Assembly (NCBI GenBank): GCA_007922225.1 | Contig: ML679974.1 | Span: 2,841,105-2,905,104 of the forward strand | Length of the DNA: 64,000 nucleotides | DNA from: Emydura subglobosa | Lineage: Eukaryota > Chordata > Testudines > Chelidae | Direction of reading: 5' to 3' | Shown here: positions 36,337-48,100 of the stretch, one piece after another | How positions within the stretch are numbered: position 1 is the stretch's first letter | Layout: each line of letters opens with the position of its first letter | Notes under the pieces: generated by a model | Told to the model about the DNA's origin: nothing | Databases searched by the model: none | What the model saw: only the letters and a program-made list of their open reading frames with translations | Made by a program: the position numbers and the translations under genes

Positions 36337-37888
36337 AGCTGGAGTGTTGGCATCCATTCCTACCTGCCAACCCTAGTAAAGATCCCTTTTCTATTATTTA
36401 CTGTTATTAGACTTTTACTTCAGGGCCTGCTGTTGGAAGCACCTACAGCTTTTGACTTGGAGCTTGTGGTGCACCTAACGGGCTAGCAGATATTCAAGAA
36501 GTTGGGGGAATAAATGCTGTGAAGCAATACTGAATCTTAATATATAAGAGCTTATTATTATTAAGCACCAACTGCTATGAGTTGATCATGCATCCTAGAT
36601 AAAGCTGCGTCAATCCATAATGTAGGGTATCTGCTTATCTCCCCAAAGCTAGCCCTCATCCTCCATAAAAGCCCCCTTCCTGTTAAGACTGTATTCTGGG
36701 CACAACTCTTGTTGTTGCAGAAGTGATGCCAGAAGTGATGACTCTTAATTCTATCCTCTGTCTTGGGGAAGAGCGGTTGCTCTGGGGAAAAACAACAGTG
36801 CTGGGTAGGCAGCAGAACATAATGCAGGGCTGATTCAGGCAACGCCGCTGCAACTACAGCCACATGGGTATGCCAGAGATTCACCTCACTAGGGACTGTT
36901 TAAAATACTGGCATGATAGTCTATATGGAAGAAGCATATTTTGAATATATTTACAATAACAGATTAAATATCCCAGTGGTAAGTTTTCAGACCAACAGTA
37001 TGGTTATAAAATAGAGATGTTATATCTACTGAAGAATATTCAAAATATGTGGGATTTTGTCCATTAATTATATGGCCTTTATGGATAAAATGTTCAAAAG
37101 TGACTTGTGATTTTTGGGTGCTCATTTTCAGAACTGTGAAAAGGGCTCTAATTTTCGGAGAGTGATTACTCAGCGCTTCCTTAAAACCAGGCCCCTTTAA
37201 GACATCTCAGACTAGGCTCCCAAAAATCTTTTCTCTGTCCATACAGCGCCCAGCTCATTTGGGCCCTTAATCCAATTGGGCACTATTATAATACAAATAA
37301 TGAATAAGAATAATGAATTGATAGTCAATGAAAGACTAGTAAACAATAGCTCAAAATTTATAATACAGTCAAGGCTGGGAGCCAGCTAATCACTAACTGT
37401 GTAGGCTAACCCCCTCCACAAAGTTATGACATCCACCCTGTTCAAATCTTTCATCCACAAAGTCATATCACATGAATGGTCACCCAAAACACAAAAGAAG
37501 GCTCAAAATTGGAGATATTATTAAGACTCCTGTCCCATTAATGGGTGTATGATTTGGTTACAAACAACTAAAGTGCTAGTCTTTATTAAATATCAGTGGG
37601 AAAAGTGACTAGGAAGATTGTGGTTTCAATATATTTTAACATCTGAGTTTAAAAAGTACAGAAAATGGCTCAAAACATTTTTGGTGGCTAGAAAATAACA
37701 TCTGTTATCAGGAAACCAGAGATGTCAGTAGTTACAATGAGCTAAAATGTAAAAATATATTAGTTTGTTAACATAGCATGTTTTCAATGCATTTCTGTAA
37801 CATGTATATACTTTACATCTTTTCAGTTATGTTTATTATAGCTGTTGTGATAATGATAACAGTCTCCCTTGTCTCCCTTGTAAATCAT
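36337..37888. other. Intergenic, AT-rich, nothing recognised
   Basis: No exon or named repeat seen on either strand. Confidence 0.4.
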
Positions 37889-39786
37889 TGAGATCATCAG
37901 ATGACTAGGGAGGAGTATAAAAATTCTGCTCAAACATGCAGGAATGAAATCAGGAAGGCCAAAGCACAATTGGAGTTGCAGCTAGCAAGGGACATGAAGG
38001 GGAACAAGAAGGGTTTCTACAGGTATGTTACCAACAAGAGGAAGATTAGGGAAAGTGTGGGCCCCTTATAGAACGGGGGAGGCAACCTAGTGACAGAGGA
38101 TGAGGAGAAAGCTGAGGTACTCAATGCCTTTTTTGCCTCTGTTTTCACAGACAAGGTCAGCTCCCAGACTACTGCACTGGGCGGCACAGAATGGGAAGGA
38201 GGTGAACATCCCTCAGTGCTGAAAGAACAGGTCCAAGACTATTTAGAAAGATTGGACATACACAAGTCCATGGGGCCAGATGCAAAGCACCCGAGGGTGC
38301 TGAGGGAGTTGGCTGATGTGATTTCAGAGCCATTGGCTATTATTTTTGAAAGCTCGTGGCAATTGAGGGAAATCCCTGATGACTGGAAAAAAGCAAATAT
38401 AGTGCCCATCTTCAAAAAAGGGAGGAAAGAGGATCCAGGGAACTACAGACTGGTCAGCCTCACCTCAATCCCTGGAAAAATCATGGAGCAAGTCCTCAAG
38501 GAATCCATTTTAAAGCACTTAGAAGAGAGGAAGGTGATCAGGAACAGTCAACATGGATTCACCAAGGGAAAATCATGCCTGACCAACCTGATTGCTTTCT
38601 ATGAAGAGGTGACTGGCTCTGTGGATGTGGGGAAAGCGGTGGACGTGATATACCTTGACTTTAGCAAAGCTTTTGATACGGTCTCTCACAGTATTCTTAT
38701 CAGCAAGTTAAAGAAGTATGGGTTGGATGAATGGACTATAAAATGGATAGGCTAGAGCATAGGGCTCAACGAATAGTGATCAATGGCTCCATGTCTAGCT
38801 GGCAGCTGGTCACAAGTGGAGTGCCAGGGGTCGGTCCTGGGGCCGGTTTTGTTCAACATCTTCATTAATGATCTAGAGGATGGGGTAGATTGCACCCTCA
38901 GCAAGTTTGCAGATGACACTAAGCTAGGGGGAATGGTAGATACCCTGGAAGGTAGGGATAGGATACAGAAGGACCTAAACAAACTGAAGGATTGGGCCAA
39001 AAGAAATCTGATGAGATTCAACAAGGACAAGTGCAGAATCCTGCACTTTGGATGGAAGAATCCCATACACAGCTACAGACTGGGGACCAATGAGCTAGGC
39101 AGCAGTTCTGCAGAAAAGGACTTGGGGGTTACAGTGGATAAGAAGCTGGATATGAGTCAGCAGTGTGCCCTGGTTGCCAAGAAGGCTAATAACATATTGG
39201 GCTGCATTAGAAGGAGCGTTGCCAGCAGATCGCGGGAAGTGACTATTCCCCTCTATTCAGCATTGGTGAGGCCGCATTTGGAGTATTGTGTCCAGTTTTG
39301 GGCCCCCCACTACAAAAAGGATGTGGAGAAGTTGGAGAGGGTCCAGTGGAGGACAACAAAAATGATTAGGGGGCTGGAGCACAAGACTTTTGAGGCGAGG
39401 CTGAGGGAACTAGGCTTGTTTAGTCTGCAGAAGAGAAGAATAAGGGGGGATTTGATAGCAGCCTTTAACTACCTGAAAGGGGGTTCCAGGGAGGATGGAG
39501 CTAGGCTGTTCTCAGTAGTGACAGATGACAGAACAAGGAGCAACGGTCTCAAATTGCATTGGGGACATCTAGGTTGGACATTAGGAAAAAAATTTCCCTA
39601 GGAGGGTGGTGAAGCACTGGAATGGGTTACCTAGGGAGGTGGTGGAATCTCCATCTTTAGAGGTTTTTAAACTGCAGCTTGACAAAGTCCTGGCTGGGAT
39701 TATTTAGCTGAGGTTAGTCCTGCTTTGAGTAGGGGGTTGGACTAGATGACCTCCTGAGATCCCTTCCAACTCTATGATTCTATGAT
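37889..39786 (+). mobile_element. CR1 LINE, 5'-truncated, 1.9 kb
   Basis: Carries most of the reverse-transcriptase domain of a CR1 non-LTR retrotransposon. Frames at 38090-38755 and 38783-39601 include [13 protein letters not shown], the catalytic-region motif YLDFSKAFD and the second catalytic motif FADDTKL. The first is closed by a TAG just before a short offset into the second, so the copy is dead. The 3' end is the usual ggactagatgacctcctga followed by a few attctatga units. The upstream endonuclease is missing, as is normal after incomplete reverse transcription. Sense orientation, relatively young. Confidence 0.93.
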
Positions 39787-40060
39787 CTACTGATGAAAAG
39801 CGCAAGAGAAGAGCCAACTTATTATTATGTTTGTCTCAAATAGATTAGGGCTTTTACAATGGTTCGAGCCAATGATTCTCGCTTCTTGATGGATGGGAAA
39901 AGTGAGGTTATGACCCAAGTCCTGCAAACACTTTTTCATGTACTTAACTTTAAGCACCTGCATAGCCTCATTGACGTAAACCCAATGTACTTGAGTACAA
40001 GTCCAGCAGTGTGTAAGTAGCCCCCCACCCAGGCCCTGCCTGTGGAATTCTGGCTAAATC

Positions 40061-40370
40061 ATTGCGGTGCAGCTGGAAGGCGCGATTCCCAGCTTGGGTA
40101 GATGTTCATGTGCTATCTGTGACCGAGCTAGCCCCCTAACAACAGCAGTGTGGTCACAGTGGCCCAGGACATGGGGTGCCTCAGGCTGGCTACTGGAGGA
40201 CAATCCTGTCTGAGATCCTAGGCATGGACTTGGGCGACTGGCCTGAGCTGCAGCGTGCACTGGTGTGGCCACTGTGCTATTTTTAGCATGCTAACTCAGT
40301 CAGACCTAGCACATGTACATCTGCCTGAGCTGGGAATCGCACCTCTCCGCTGCAGTGTAGCTGGACCCTG
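40061..40370. mobile_element. DNA-transposon relic with about 60-bp inverted ends
   Basis: The left gcgattcccagcttgggtag, followed by agatgttcatgtgcta, is mirrored on the right: the reverse complement reads gcgattcccagctcaggcag, then atgtacatgtgcta. The interior has no transposase. It directly abuts the palindromic element at 40371-40500. Confidence 0.65.
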
Positions 40371-40500
40371 GGGCTCTGATCCTTTGAACACTTATACACA
40401 TGCTTAACTTGGAACTATGTGAATGAGTCCGTTGGCTTCAATGGGACTAGCACATGCTTACATTTAAGCACATGCATAAGTGTGTGCAGGATCAGGGCCT
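40371..40500. mobile_element. 130-bp palindromic MITE
   Basis: The left gggctctgatcctttgaaca pairs with the right reverse complement ggccctgatcctgcacacac. The arms continue through acttatacacatgcttaa and acttatgcatgtgcttaa. A half copy of the same family is at about 39918-40020, and a relic at 6780-6843. Confidence 0.75.
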
Positions 40501-43363
40501 TAGCAGCTCGCTCAGCGTTACACAGAGGCAGAGACAGTGTCTGGGAACGGACTCTTAAATTCTCTATGCATTGGTAACTGTGCTGTCTTATGGAGTGGAG
40601 TCCGAGCTACTTTGTACTGACTAAGACCTCTGTGGTAGTAATTAACTGCATCTGCTAGGGAGCTGGGATGTCTCCCCATTTGCCAAAGCCCTAGGTGAGA
40701 CTCAGTCTAGGTCCTCTGTTTACAGAGAACATCCATCCCAAACTCCTTCCACAACCGTATGTCATATTCCCCATGCCATGGGTCTGAACCTCCCTGGCAT
40801 GGAAGAGGAGTTCGATGCTGAACTAGCAGGGAGGACTCACCCTGAATCTATCCTTGCAGCTCATGGGGGCAGGTGTGCAGGGAAGGCTGCTGATGTATTT
40901 GAGCCAGCCCTGCACTCGTGGCTCAAGCCGGGAGGAGCTGAGCACAGTGAAATGGAAGCAGGGGAGCCAGGGACCCAGTGAGGTGACTTACAGCTCTGAC
41001 TTACCTCTTGGGCTTGTTGACTCCACTTCGGAGTAGGGCGGGGGTAGCTCTGGTGGGCCAGGGTGGGGGGGCGGCCAGCGTGGAAGTGTGCTGAGCAAAC
41101 CTGCATGGGACAACGAAAACCTTTCAGCATCTCAGGTGTGCCCAGAGATCCTACATTAGCTGCAGCCTCCACCCAGTGCCCCCTTTCAGTCTGGTGGTGC
41201 CATTCTGCTTGCTCTGTGCCATAACATGTGAGTGCCTGAATGAAACCCTTCCTCTCTTGTGTTCTTTGTTTCCTGTTCTTTACTGACTTACAGGCTGCAG
41301 CGAAGTGCCTCGGTGAAGATCTAGCCAATCCCGGGGCGAAAGCTCCAAAGGAAAGACTGAGCTACCCCAAGGCAGTTTCACCAAATGACTATGGACTAGA
41401 AGTCCCTCTACTGGCACTTGGGCTTCACATATGCACTTTATTACTGCTCTAAGCGCCCAACCGTGAGAGGTGCTGAGTTACTGTGAGACACTGAGTGCCC
41501 TCAATCCCATGGACTCCAGTGGGAATTGAGGGCTCTTGCTCAGCATCTGGCAGGTCTGGGCCCTAATTATGAATCATTGATTACAACAGCTGTGTGACAG
41601 ATGTTAGTCATATTACTTAATGTGCTACTGGAAGGCGCTCAGATCCTGCAGTGATGACTGCAATATGCGAACCTACAAAGATGAGAACAGAACTTAGAAG
41701 AGAAGGGCAGACTTCTCATCGCTGAGCCAGTGGGAGTGGCACAAGCTCATCCAAGGAAGGACTTTAACCCTAAGGTATCTCGGGATTTGTGTCCGGAAAG
41801 GATGGGCCCACCAGGCTGGGTGGGGAAGCCCAGGCTTGAATGAAGAAAGTAACTGAGCTTTTCTCTCATCTGAAAAAGGCTGGGCCCTTCATGCCAAGAG
41901 AGACATGGTTAGTGGAGCACTGTGTGGCTTAACCCAGGAATGAAAGAACCTGGATATGGAATAGAAAGCCTTTGAAGTCAATAGAAAGATTTTGACTGAC
42001 TTCTATGAGCGTTGGATGGGCCCTTGGTTCTCTCCTCTCTCAGTGTCCAGCTGGAAGTTTGGGTGACATTTCCTGTAACAGGGTGAAAATATTTTAGTGC
42101 TTACGGGGAGCTCGAGGAGCTGACAGGTGGGCGTAGGTGTAGATCGAGGCTGTTGGATAGTCCTGGAGATTAGCAGCCTCTCTTAATGTATCTGTGTATT
42201 TCACAAACAAAGAAAATCGTTAGTCAAAATAAAGCAGTTGTGTGTGTCTAGCGCCTTTCACCTGTGTTCCTCCCAGTGCTTTGCAAGAACAAATCTGTCT
42301 GTTGGAAGGGTTTACAAAGCACTAATCACCATGGTACCAAGGCACTGAATCTTGCTAGTCACTGGAAGCAGGAGTTGGACAACTCTTGCCCACTGATCAT
42401 GCGAGCAGAAAATGTGGGGTGTGAATGAGTACTAGGAAGAGGATCTTTTTGTTAAGAGCCAGTTAATGCTCTGGAAAAAAATCCCAGGTACTCAGGCCTG
42501 GTCTACACTTAAAAATTTGGGTCAGCATAGTTGCCTTGGTTAGTTGTGTGATATTCCCTCCCCCACCTTGTCTCTTTATTGAAATTGGTGGCAGCTAGGA
42601 GCCTAAATGTGTGTGTGGATCTAGGCCCAGCTTTATGCAGGAGGTTGGGAAATCCAGCCAACATCCCAGTCAATCTTTGGAGTGTTAATTAGCTTGATGG
42701 ATATCCTACACAACCTCCGTGAAACTTCATCACCGCTAAGATTCCTGCCTGACCAGTTCTACCACCTGTCCCCATGAAAAGATAATGGGTTTCCTGAGAC
42801 TTGCATCAAGTTATACACAAAACCAAAGACAGTGCATACGATATAGATAAGGGCTGAGAAATGTCAAGATGCCTAAAGGAGTTAGGTACCTATTGGATAT
42901 TGAGACTAGGGGACGGGGTAAATGGGTGCTGGGTCAGTTCAGAACAGGCGTATCACCAGTAATAAATCTGATAACGAGGTATGACAAGCAAAACAGGAGG
43001 AACCTTCAGAGCTCTACGCTGCAAAGATCAGAAAACATTGGTAGCAGCCCCTGCCCTAATCTTTTTAGCAAGAGGCAAAGGAAGCTGTGTACAGCAGGTG
43101 ATGAGAGGGGCTTTGAGTGGGTGCACAGTGCATCGCGGCTGGTTTCAGTTAATGGATTGAATCAATATCCCTGAGCAGAGTGAGTGAGTGCAGATGTGGC
43201 TTGTCAGTGCCATAGAGTTGTGTCTCTTACTGGCTGCTTTACTTGTGGGGTGGGATCTGGAGTTGCGAATGAAGAAGGAAGAGGAGAGGATTACTCACTT
43301 CGGATGATAATGTCCTACTTTAATGGTGCTGGCAGAATAAAGTCATCAATATATGTGAGGCAC
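40501..43363. other. Intergenic, nothing recognised apart from one element end
   Basis: About 42495-42560 starts with ggcctggtctacacttaaaa, the end of a turtle DNA-transposon family, without its partner. The plus-strand frame at 41240-41452 and its minus-strand shadows show no family resemblance. Confidence 0.4.
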
Positions 43364-43450
43364 TCAGGCCCAGATCCTCAAAGGTATTTAGACACCTAAC
43401 TCCCATTGATTTCCTAAAGACCCTTAATAGGGTTGAGAGTCAGGCTCCAT
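43364..43450. repeat. Palindromic MITE-like repeat (cagatcctcaaaggtattta family)
   Basis: Reads ggcccagatcctcaaaggta, then acctaactcccattgattt. The right arm is decayed. The same family recurs at 44432-44535. Confidence 0.55.
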
Positions 43451-44224
43451 AGCTGTCCTACATCTGGTCTGGAATATTAAATATTAACATAACTATTAAC
43501 ACAACTCCTTATGCCTTACACAAACACAAGACACACAAGGCCTGAACCAAAACACCCTGATAAATCATTTGGCTTTCATGTTACATTCCTTCCCTGTATC
43601 CTTTGTCTGTACTGCCCTTATAGGGCCCAGTTGTGGTGACCTTATTCTGATGTAGAAGCACCTTGCTCCACAATTAGTCCTGTTAGCTTCAATAGGACTG
43701 CTCCTGAAGTAAGGTACTGTTTGATGAAATGAAACATATCAGAATCTGGCACATATATTGTAAGCCCTTTGGAGCTGGGACCTTGCCTTCCTACATGTGT
43801 ATAAAACAACCACCAGGCTTTTGGCACTACACAGAGCTATCAAGAGCCTCACCTGCTGAAGACAGGGTTTTGATCATATTCAGGCAATCGGTGGCTCCAT
43901 ACAGAAAGATGAATTTGAAGGTGAGAACACCTTGACTGGAAGCTAAATGGATGAGATTACAGTAAGAATATGAGTCAAGTCAGCTGACATTCCTCCACCA
44001 GAGACGTTTCCTCTTTCTGCAATTTGCTCTATTGTCCCTGTTTCCTCATCTCTTTGAACCCTGTTCTTTTTCCTACTCCCACGCTCTTCCCTCCCACAGT
44101 CCCATGGTTCCTTTCCTGGTCATTCCACCAACATGAATACAACACAGAAACTACACCTGTGAGGCAATGCCTGTACTGCTCTCAAATGAACGGGAGTGGC
44201 CTCTTTTATGTCTGCTCTTTTAGT

Positions 44225-44430
44225 GCCACACCCATCCGAATCGTTTGCAGTTATCCTCCAAGGATCCCAAAGCACTTTACAATCATCAAGTCTCTCAGCC
44301 TGCCTGAGGAGTAGGTATCATTACCACTCTGGAGGATCTGAGAAACAGAAGCAACTTGTCCAAGTAGTGAGTAGGTGGTAGAGCTGGGGATAGACCACAG
44401 AAGTCCTGAGTTCAAATCACCTACTGTACG
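44225..44430 (-). repeat. MIR-type SINE relic, antisense
   Basis: Contains ccaaagcactttacaatca, then aggtatcattaccactct and agctggggatagaccacaga, in reverse MIR order. Confidence 0.5.
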
Positions 44431-44431
44431 T

Positions 44432-44535
44432 AGCTACTTAGGCCCAGATCCTCAATGGTATTTAGGCACATAACTCCCATTCAAACCAATAGGAGTTGAG
44501 CAGCTAAATAACTTGGAGGAACTGATGATGATTTT
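44432..44535. repeat. Palindromic MITE-like repeat, second copy
   Basis: The left arm ggcccagatcctcaatggta with ataactcccatt faces the right arm aataggagttgagcagctaa, whose reverse complement resembles it. Sits about 360 bases beyond the 3' end of the WBP2-like gene. Confidence 0.6.
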
Positions 44536-44894
44536 TCCTACTATGTGTGGGAAAACCCGTTGACATCCAATTAGCCGGGTAAATTCATCCTAGGTAAATA
44601 TCCTCGGAAGATATATTTTTGAGGGATAGCTGCATGTGTGAGTGAAATATTTTCTATGCCAACTGAAAATGGTGGCTGGTTAATCCAAGGTGTATGAACA
44701 TTCTGGTGGTTTTATCCTATCCCTCACTTCCTATTTCTAGGGGAGGGCCTCCGCTGCCCTCAGCCTATCGCAAGGGAGTCGGGTTCCGATTCCCTGGCAA
44801 TCAGCTGTAATCCCGGTTTTATATTTGTGAGGAATAATCCAGGCCCTGTTTAAAGTGTTCATCAAAATGACAGCAGGATATGGCCTTCTCATGG

Positions 44895-45137
44895 TCAGTA
44901 CACCTGCATGTGGGCCTCTCTACAGCCATACAGGTAATCCATCTGCTTCTCCTCACGCAGAGTAAGTGTGACATGGCAGCAGTAACGTCCTGAGTATGGA
45001 AAGATACGACACATACTAACAGTCCCTTTGATATATTGCTGTCTGGAGCTCAGCTCCTCCCCTATCACACAGTCCCCCAGGAGCTGAAGTGGAAAGCGGA
45101 TGGTCGTGGAGCCTTTGTCCTTGTGCTGGAATATCAT
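44895..45137 (-). CDS. WBP2-like gene, coding exon 3 (GRAM C-half, stop)
   Basis: Acceptor tttccttag, then 80 codons beginning MIFQHKDKGSTTIRF and ending AHMQVY-stop. After YIKGTV it departs from WBP2 (there a Gly-rich loop) but keeps the strand pattern GRYCCHVTLTL against ASYKLTF. No AATAAA is evident within 400 bases downstream on this strand. Confidence 0.85.
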   Translation of the reverse strand: MIFQHKDKGSTTIRFPLQLLGDCVIGEELSSRQQYIKGTVSMCRIFPYSGRYCCHVTLTLREEKQMDYLYGCREAHMQVY

Positions 45138-48100
45138 CTAAGGAAACAGAGACAAGAACTGTTTCAGAAAGAGGATTGCTTTGAGCTTCATTGCTTATTC
45201 AGGGAGTGGGATCAGAAAACAAAGAGAGAGACCTAGGGAAGTGCTGACACTGGAGGTGATAAGCAAGGTGCAGCTAAACAGCTGAGACCAATGCAAATCT
45301 GTTATCCTACTAGTCAGGATCCCTCTGCAAGTTCTTGGGCTTCATGCTAATTTTCAGGGCAATGAATGGGCTGGACTTTGCTTACCTTTTCAGGGATCAC
45401 CTCTCTCCCTGTCAACAGTAGTTACTATAACAGCTTTGCTCAGGGGTAACATGAAAGAGCAAGAATCATGGAAGTGTGAAATGGAAATTTCTCAGCTGCT
45501 GGCCCACTACTGCGGAATCCACTCCTTGAGAGATTAGAAGACCCATGAATCTCACCACTGCCAGGAGGAAATGGAATATCATCTCTTTGCAACAGCATGT
45601 TCATGATGATACCTGCCCTCTGGAAATAATTAATACATTTTAAGATATTGGTTCTCAAAGTGGGGGTCACGACCCCTAAGGGTGTCATGACATGGTTATG
45701 TGGAGGCCACAAGCTGTGAGCCCCGCGCCCGGCCAGGAGTGGGGCCTCCCTGCTTCCTCCTGGCAGGGGAACGAGCTGGTGATACAGATACTGCTTACCA
45801 TCACCCCCAATGTTCCTCTGCGCCCCCCCTAGGAAGGTGTAGGCAGGGGAGGGAGGAGCAAGGCCAGGGCTCCCTGCATCCAGGTCACTTTCTCCATCTG
45901 GGCTGTGTTGTGAGGTGAGCATCAGGAGCTGCTGCTCTCTGCCCTCCCCTTATGCAGTTCAGGTCAGGAAAGTGACTTGGATGCAGGGAGTCCTCGCTCT
46001 TCCCTCCCCTCCTCAGCCCCCTGCCCCCCTTTTACAGCCCCCTGGGTGTGTGCGAAGGAGCAGCATTGGAGGGGGCAGCAAGCTGCTGTATTAGCCACTC
46101 TGTGCATGCAGGTCAGTTTTCCCAGGTGGGTGCTGAGGTTAGGGGCAAAGGGGGAGTGGCAAATGGGGATCCTGCAGGAGTTAGGTGAAGAAGGAGTGGG
46201 GAGCCCTTGGGGGCCAGGGCAATGGGGGGACACCCACGGGGACCAGAGGGTCACACTCAGAAGCTTGCTGTGTGAAAGAGGTCACCAATGCAAAAAGTTT
46301 GAGGACCACTGTAAGACGTGGGTGGGGAGGAGAGAGACAGTAGGGAGTACCATTATGCTATGTTTTCCCTAGGCAAAAAGCAGCCAAACATTCAGTAGGA
46401 ATGACTTTTTTTTTTTTAAATATGAAAGGAAACCAACAAAACAAGAAGGAACAAAAGTAAAATTTCCAGGGCAGATTCAGAACATGGTGTCAGTGTCTTT
46501 ATCACAGGCTGCGTCTGAAATTAACACAGAATGGCAGCTTCCTCCAGAAAACTTAAAGATAGACAGAGAAAACAAAATCACAGCAATCGTTTCTTGTACT
46601 GCATGCAGGGTAATAACATGAGAGGGCTCCATTATTAGGCCTGCTGTAGGCTACCTGGGTTTTACCAGTATAATTAAACCGGCAAACCCCTTCTTGTATA
46701 GGTGCAATTATAGAAGTACTTATACTAGGACAGCGTATGCTGTTCCCCTAACTGGCAAAAGCAATACTGGTATACATTGTGATATATGATTGATTGTGTT
46801 TAGACTAGGACTCTTACTTGCGTAGTTATGTCAGCATCACTAACCAACATGCTGGCGAATATTTTTCATATAAGCTTGCCCTTATTAAACTAAACTGGTT
46901 CTTTATTAAAGCAGTAATTTACATAGCTGCTGCAACTACAGATTAACAGTCTATCCATGTGAACACAGTCAGACTGTCTCCCTGGTACTTCCTCCACACT
47001 CTTCCCTACAACCAATGCTCTTCCCTTCAGCTGCCGGGCAGTTTGCTACAATGGTGATGTAGTTTTGTGGCACCACAAACTAAATTCCAGTTTGTTTGTC
47101 TGGCTTATGGCTTTTGTAGTTTGCCAGGCGCATTGTTGGGCACGATGTAAATAATTAGATTTGGAGTCTGGATCCTTACTTTGTACTGTGTGAGATACAG
47201 CATCCCTTTCTTTGCCCCTTGGAGCTCCTCGGGGAAGTTTGGCATCTCGTCCAGCACTAGCAATACATTACTGAAATGAGCTAGAACCCTGGAAACAAAA
47301 CCCCAGATGTATTACCCCACAAAGAAACATACACGCCAGGGATATCAGAGGCAAAACACAGGAATGGTGCGAGGGGGACTTTTTCCTTTGCATATCACCT
47401 TTCTGAATGTTTGCTGAGAAGGGGTCCAGTCCTGTGAGGTGTTGAGTGCCTCCCAAGTCTCACTGATGTTGAAGTTCACTCAGTCCCTCATAGGATCAGG
47501 TCCAAAAAGAGGAAGTGAGAACTGCTGTGCTGGTTCCCTGTGGTCTACCTATGCTGGGTGTACACTAGAGAATGGCACCCTTGGTAAATGAGGCAATGGG
47601 CTAGTGCTGATGGTGCAGTGGATCCATGCTAGTTATGCTGGTTCAGATTAGAACACAGAACCAATGTTAAACACATGAGAACCATACATTCAAGCACTAG
47701 CTAGAAGATCTGATCCCACAAACCTTGTACAGAACTCCCATTGGGGTCAACAGAACTTCTACACAGGACTGGATCCAGCATTTCTTGGCTTGTTTTATGA
47801 TACGATATGATTTCTTGGCTTGTTTTATGATACTGTTTCATGATATAAGTACATACTACCTATAGCATTTCTGATGAAGATGGTTTTCTCTATATTATTT
47901 GCAAAACTGTCTGTGATCCCATGGCAGGAAGTTTTGCTAGATGATTCTTTCTCAGCATAATCATTACAATGAAAAAAGGGATCAATCAAACAAACATCTT
48001 TTTTATTTTAAAATATTAACAATTCTATTCAGCAGCTGATCCTCAGACAAAATATTCATCTGATCTGTGTCATGCTCTGTATGTTTCAGAAAGGGAATTC

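Noticed and set aside
41240..41452. Plus frame beginning with a hydrophobic stretch (PFLSCVLCFLFFTDL) and ending in LHICTLLLL
   Set aside because: It looks like a small secreted or membrane peptide, but has no homologue I know, no promoter or splice support, and overlapping minus frames.
45440..45922. 160-codon minus frame as an extra exon of the WBP2-like gene
   Set aside because: Much of it is hAT sequence and it does not continue the GRAM domain; exons 2 and 3 already join in phase without it.
47268..47456. 62-codon minus frame
   Set aside because: It is in a different frame from exon 2 of the WBP2-like gene, mostly covers intron, and ends within the exon.
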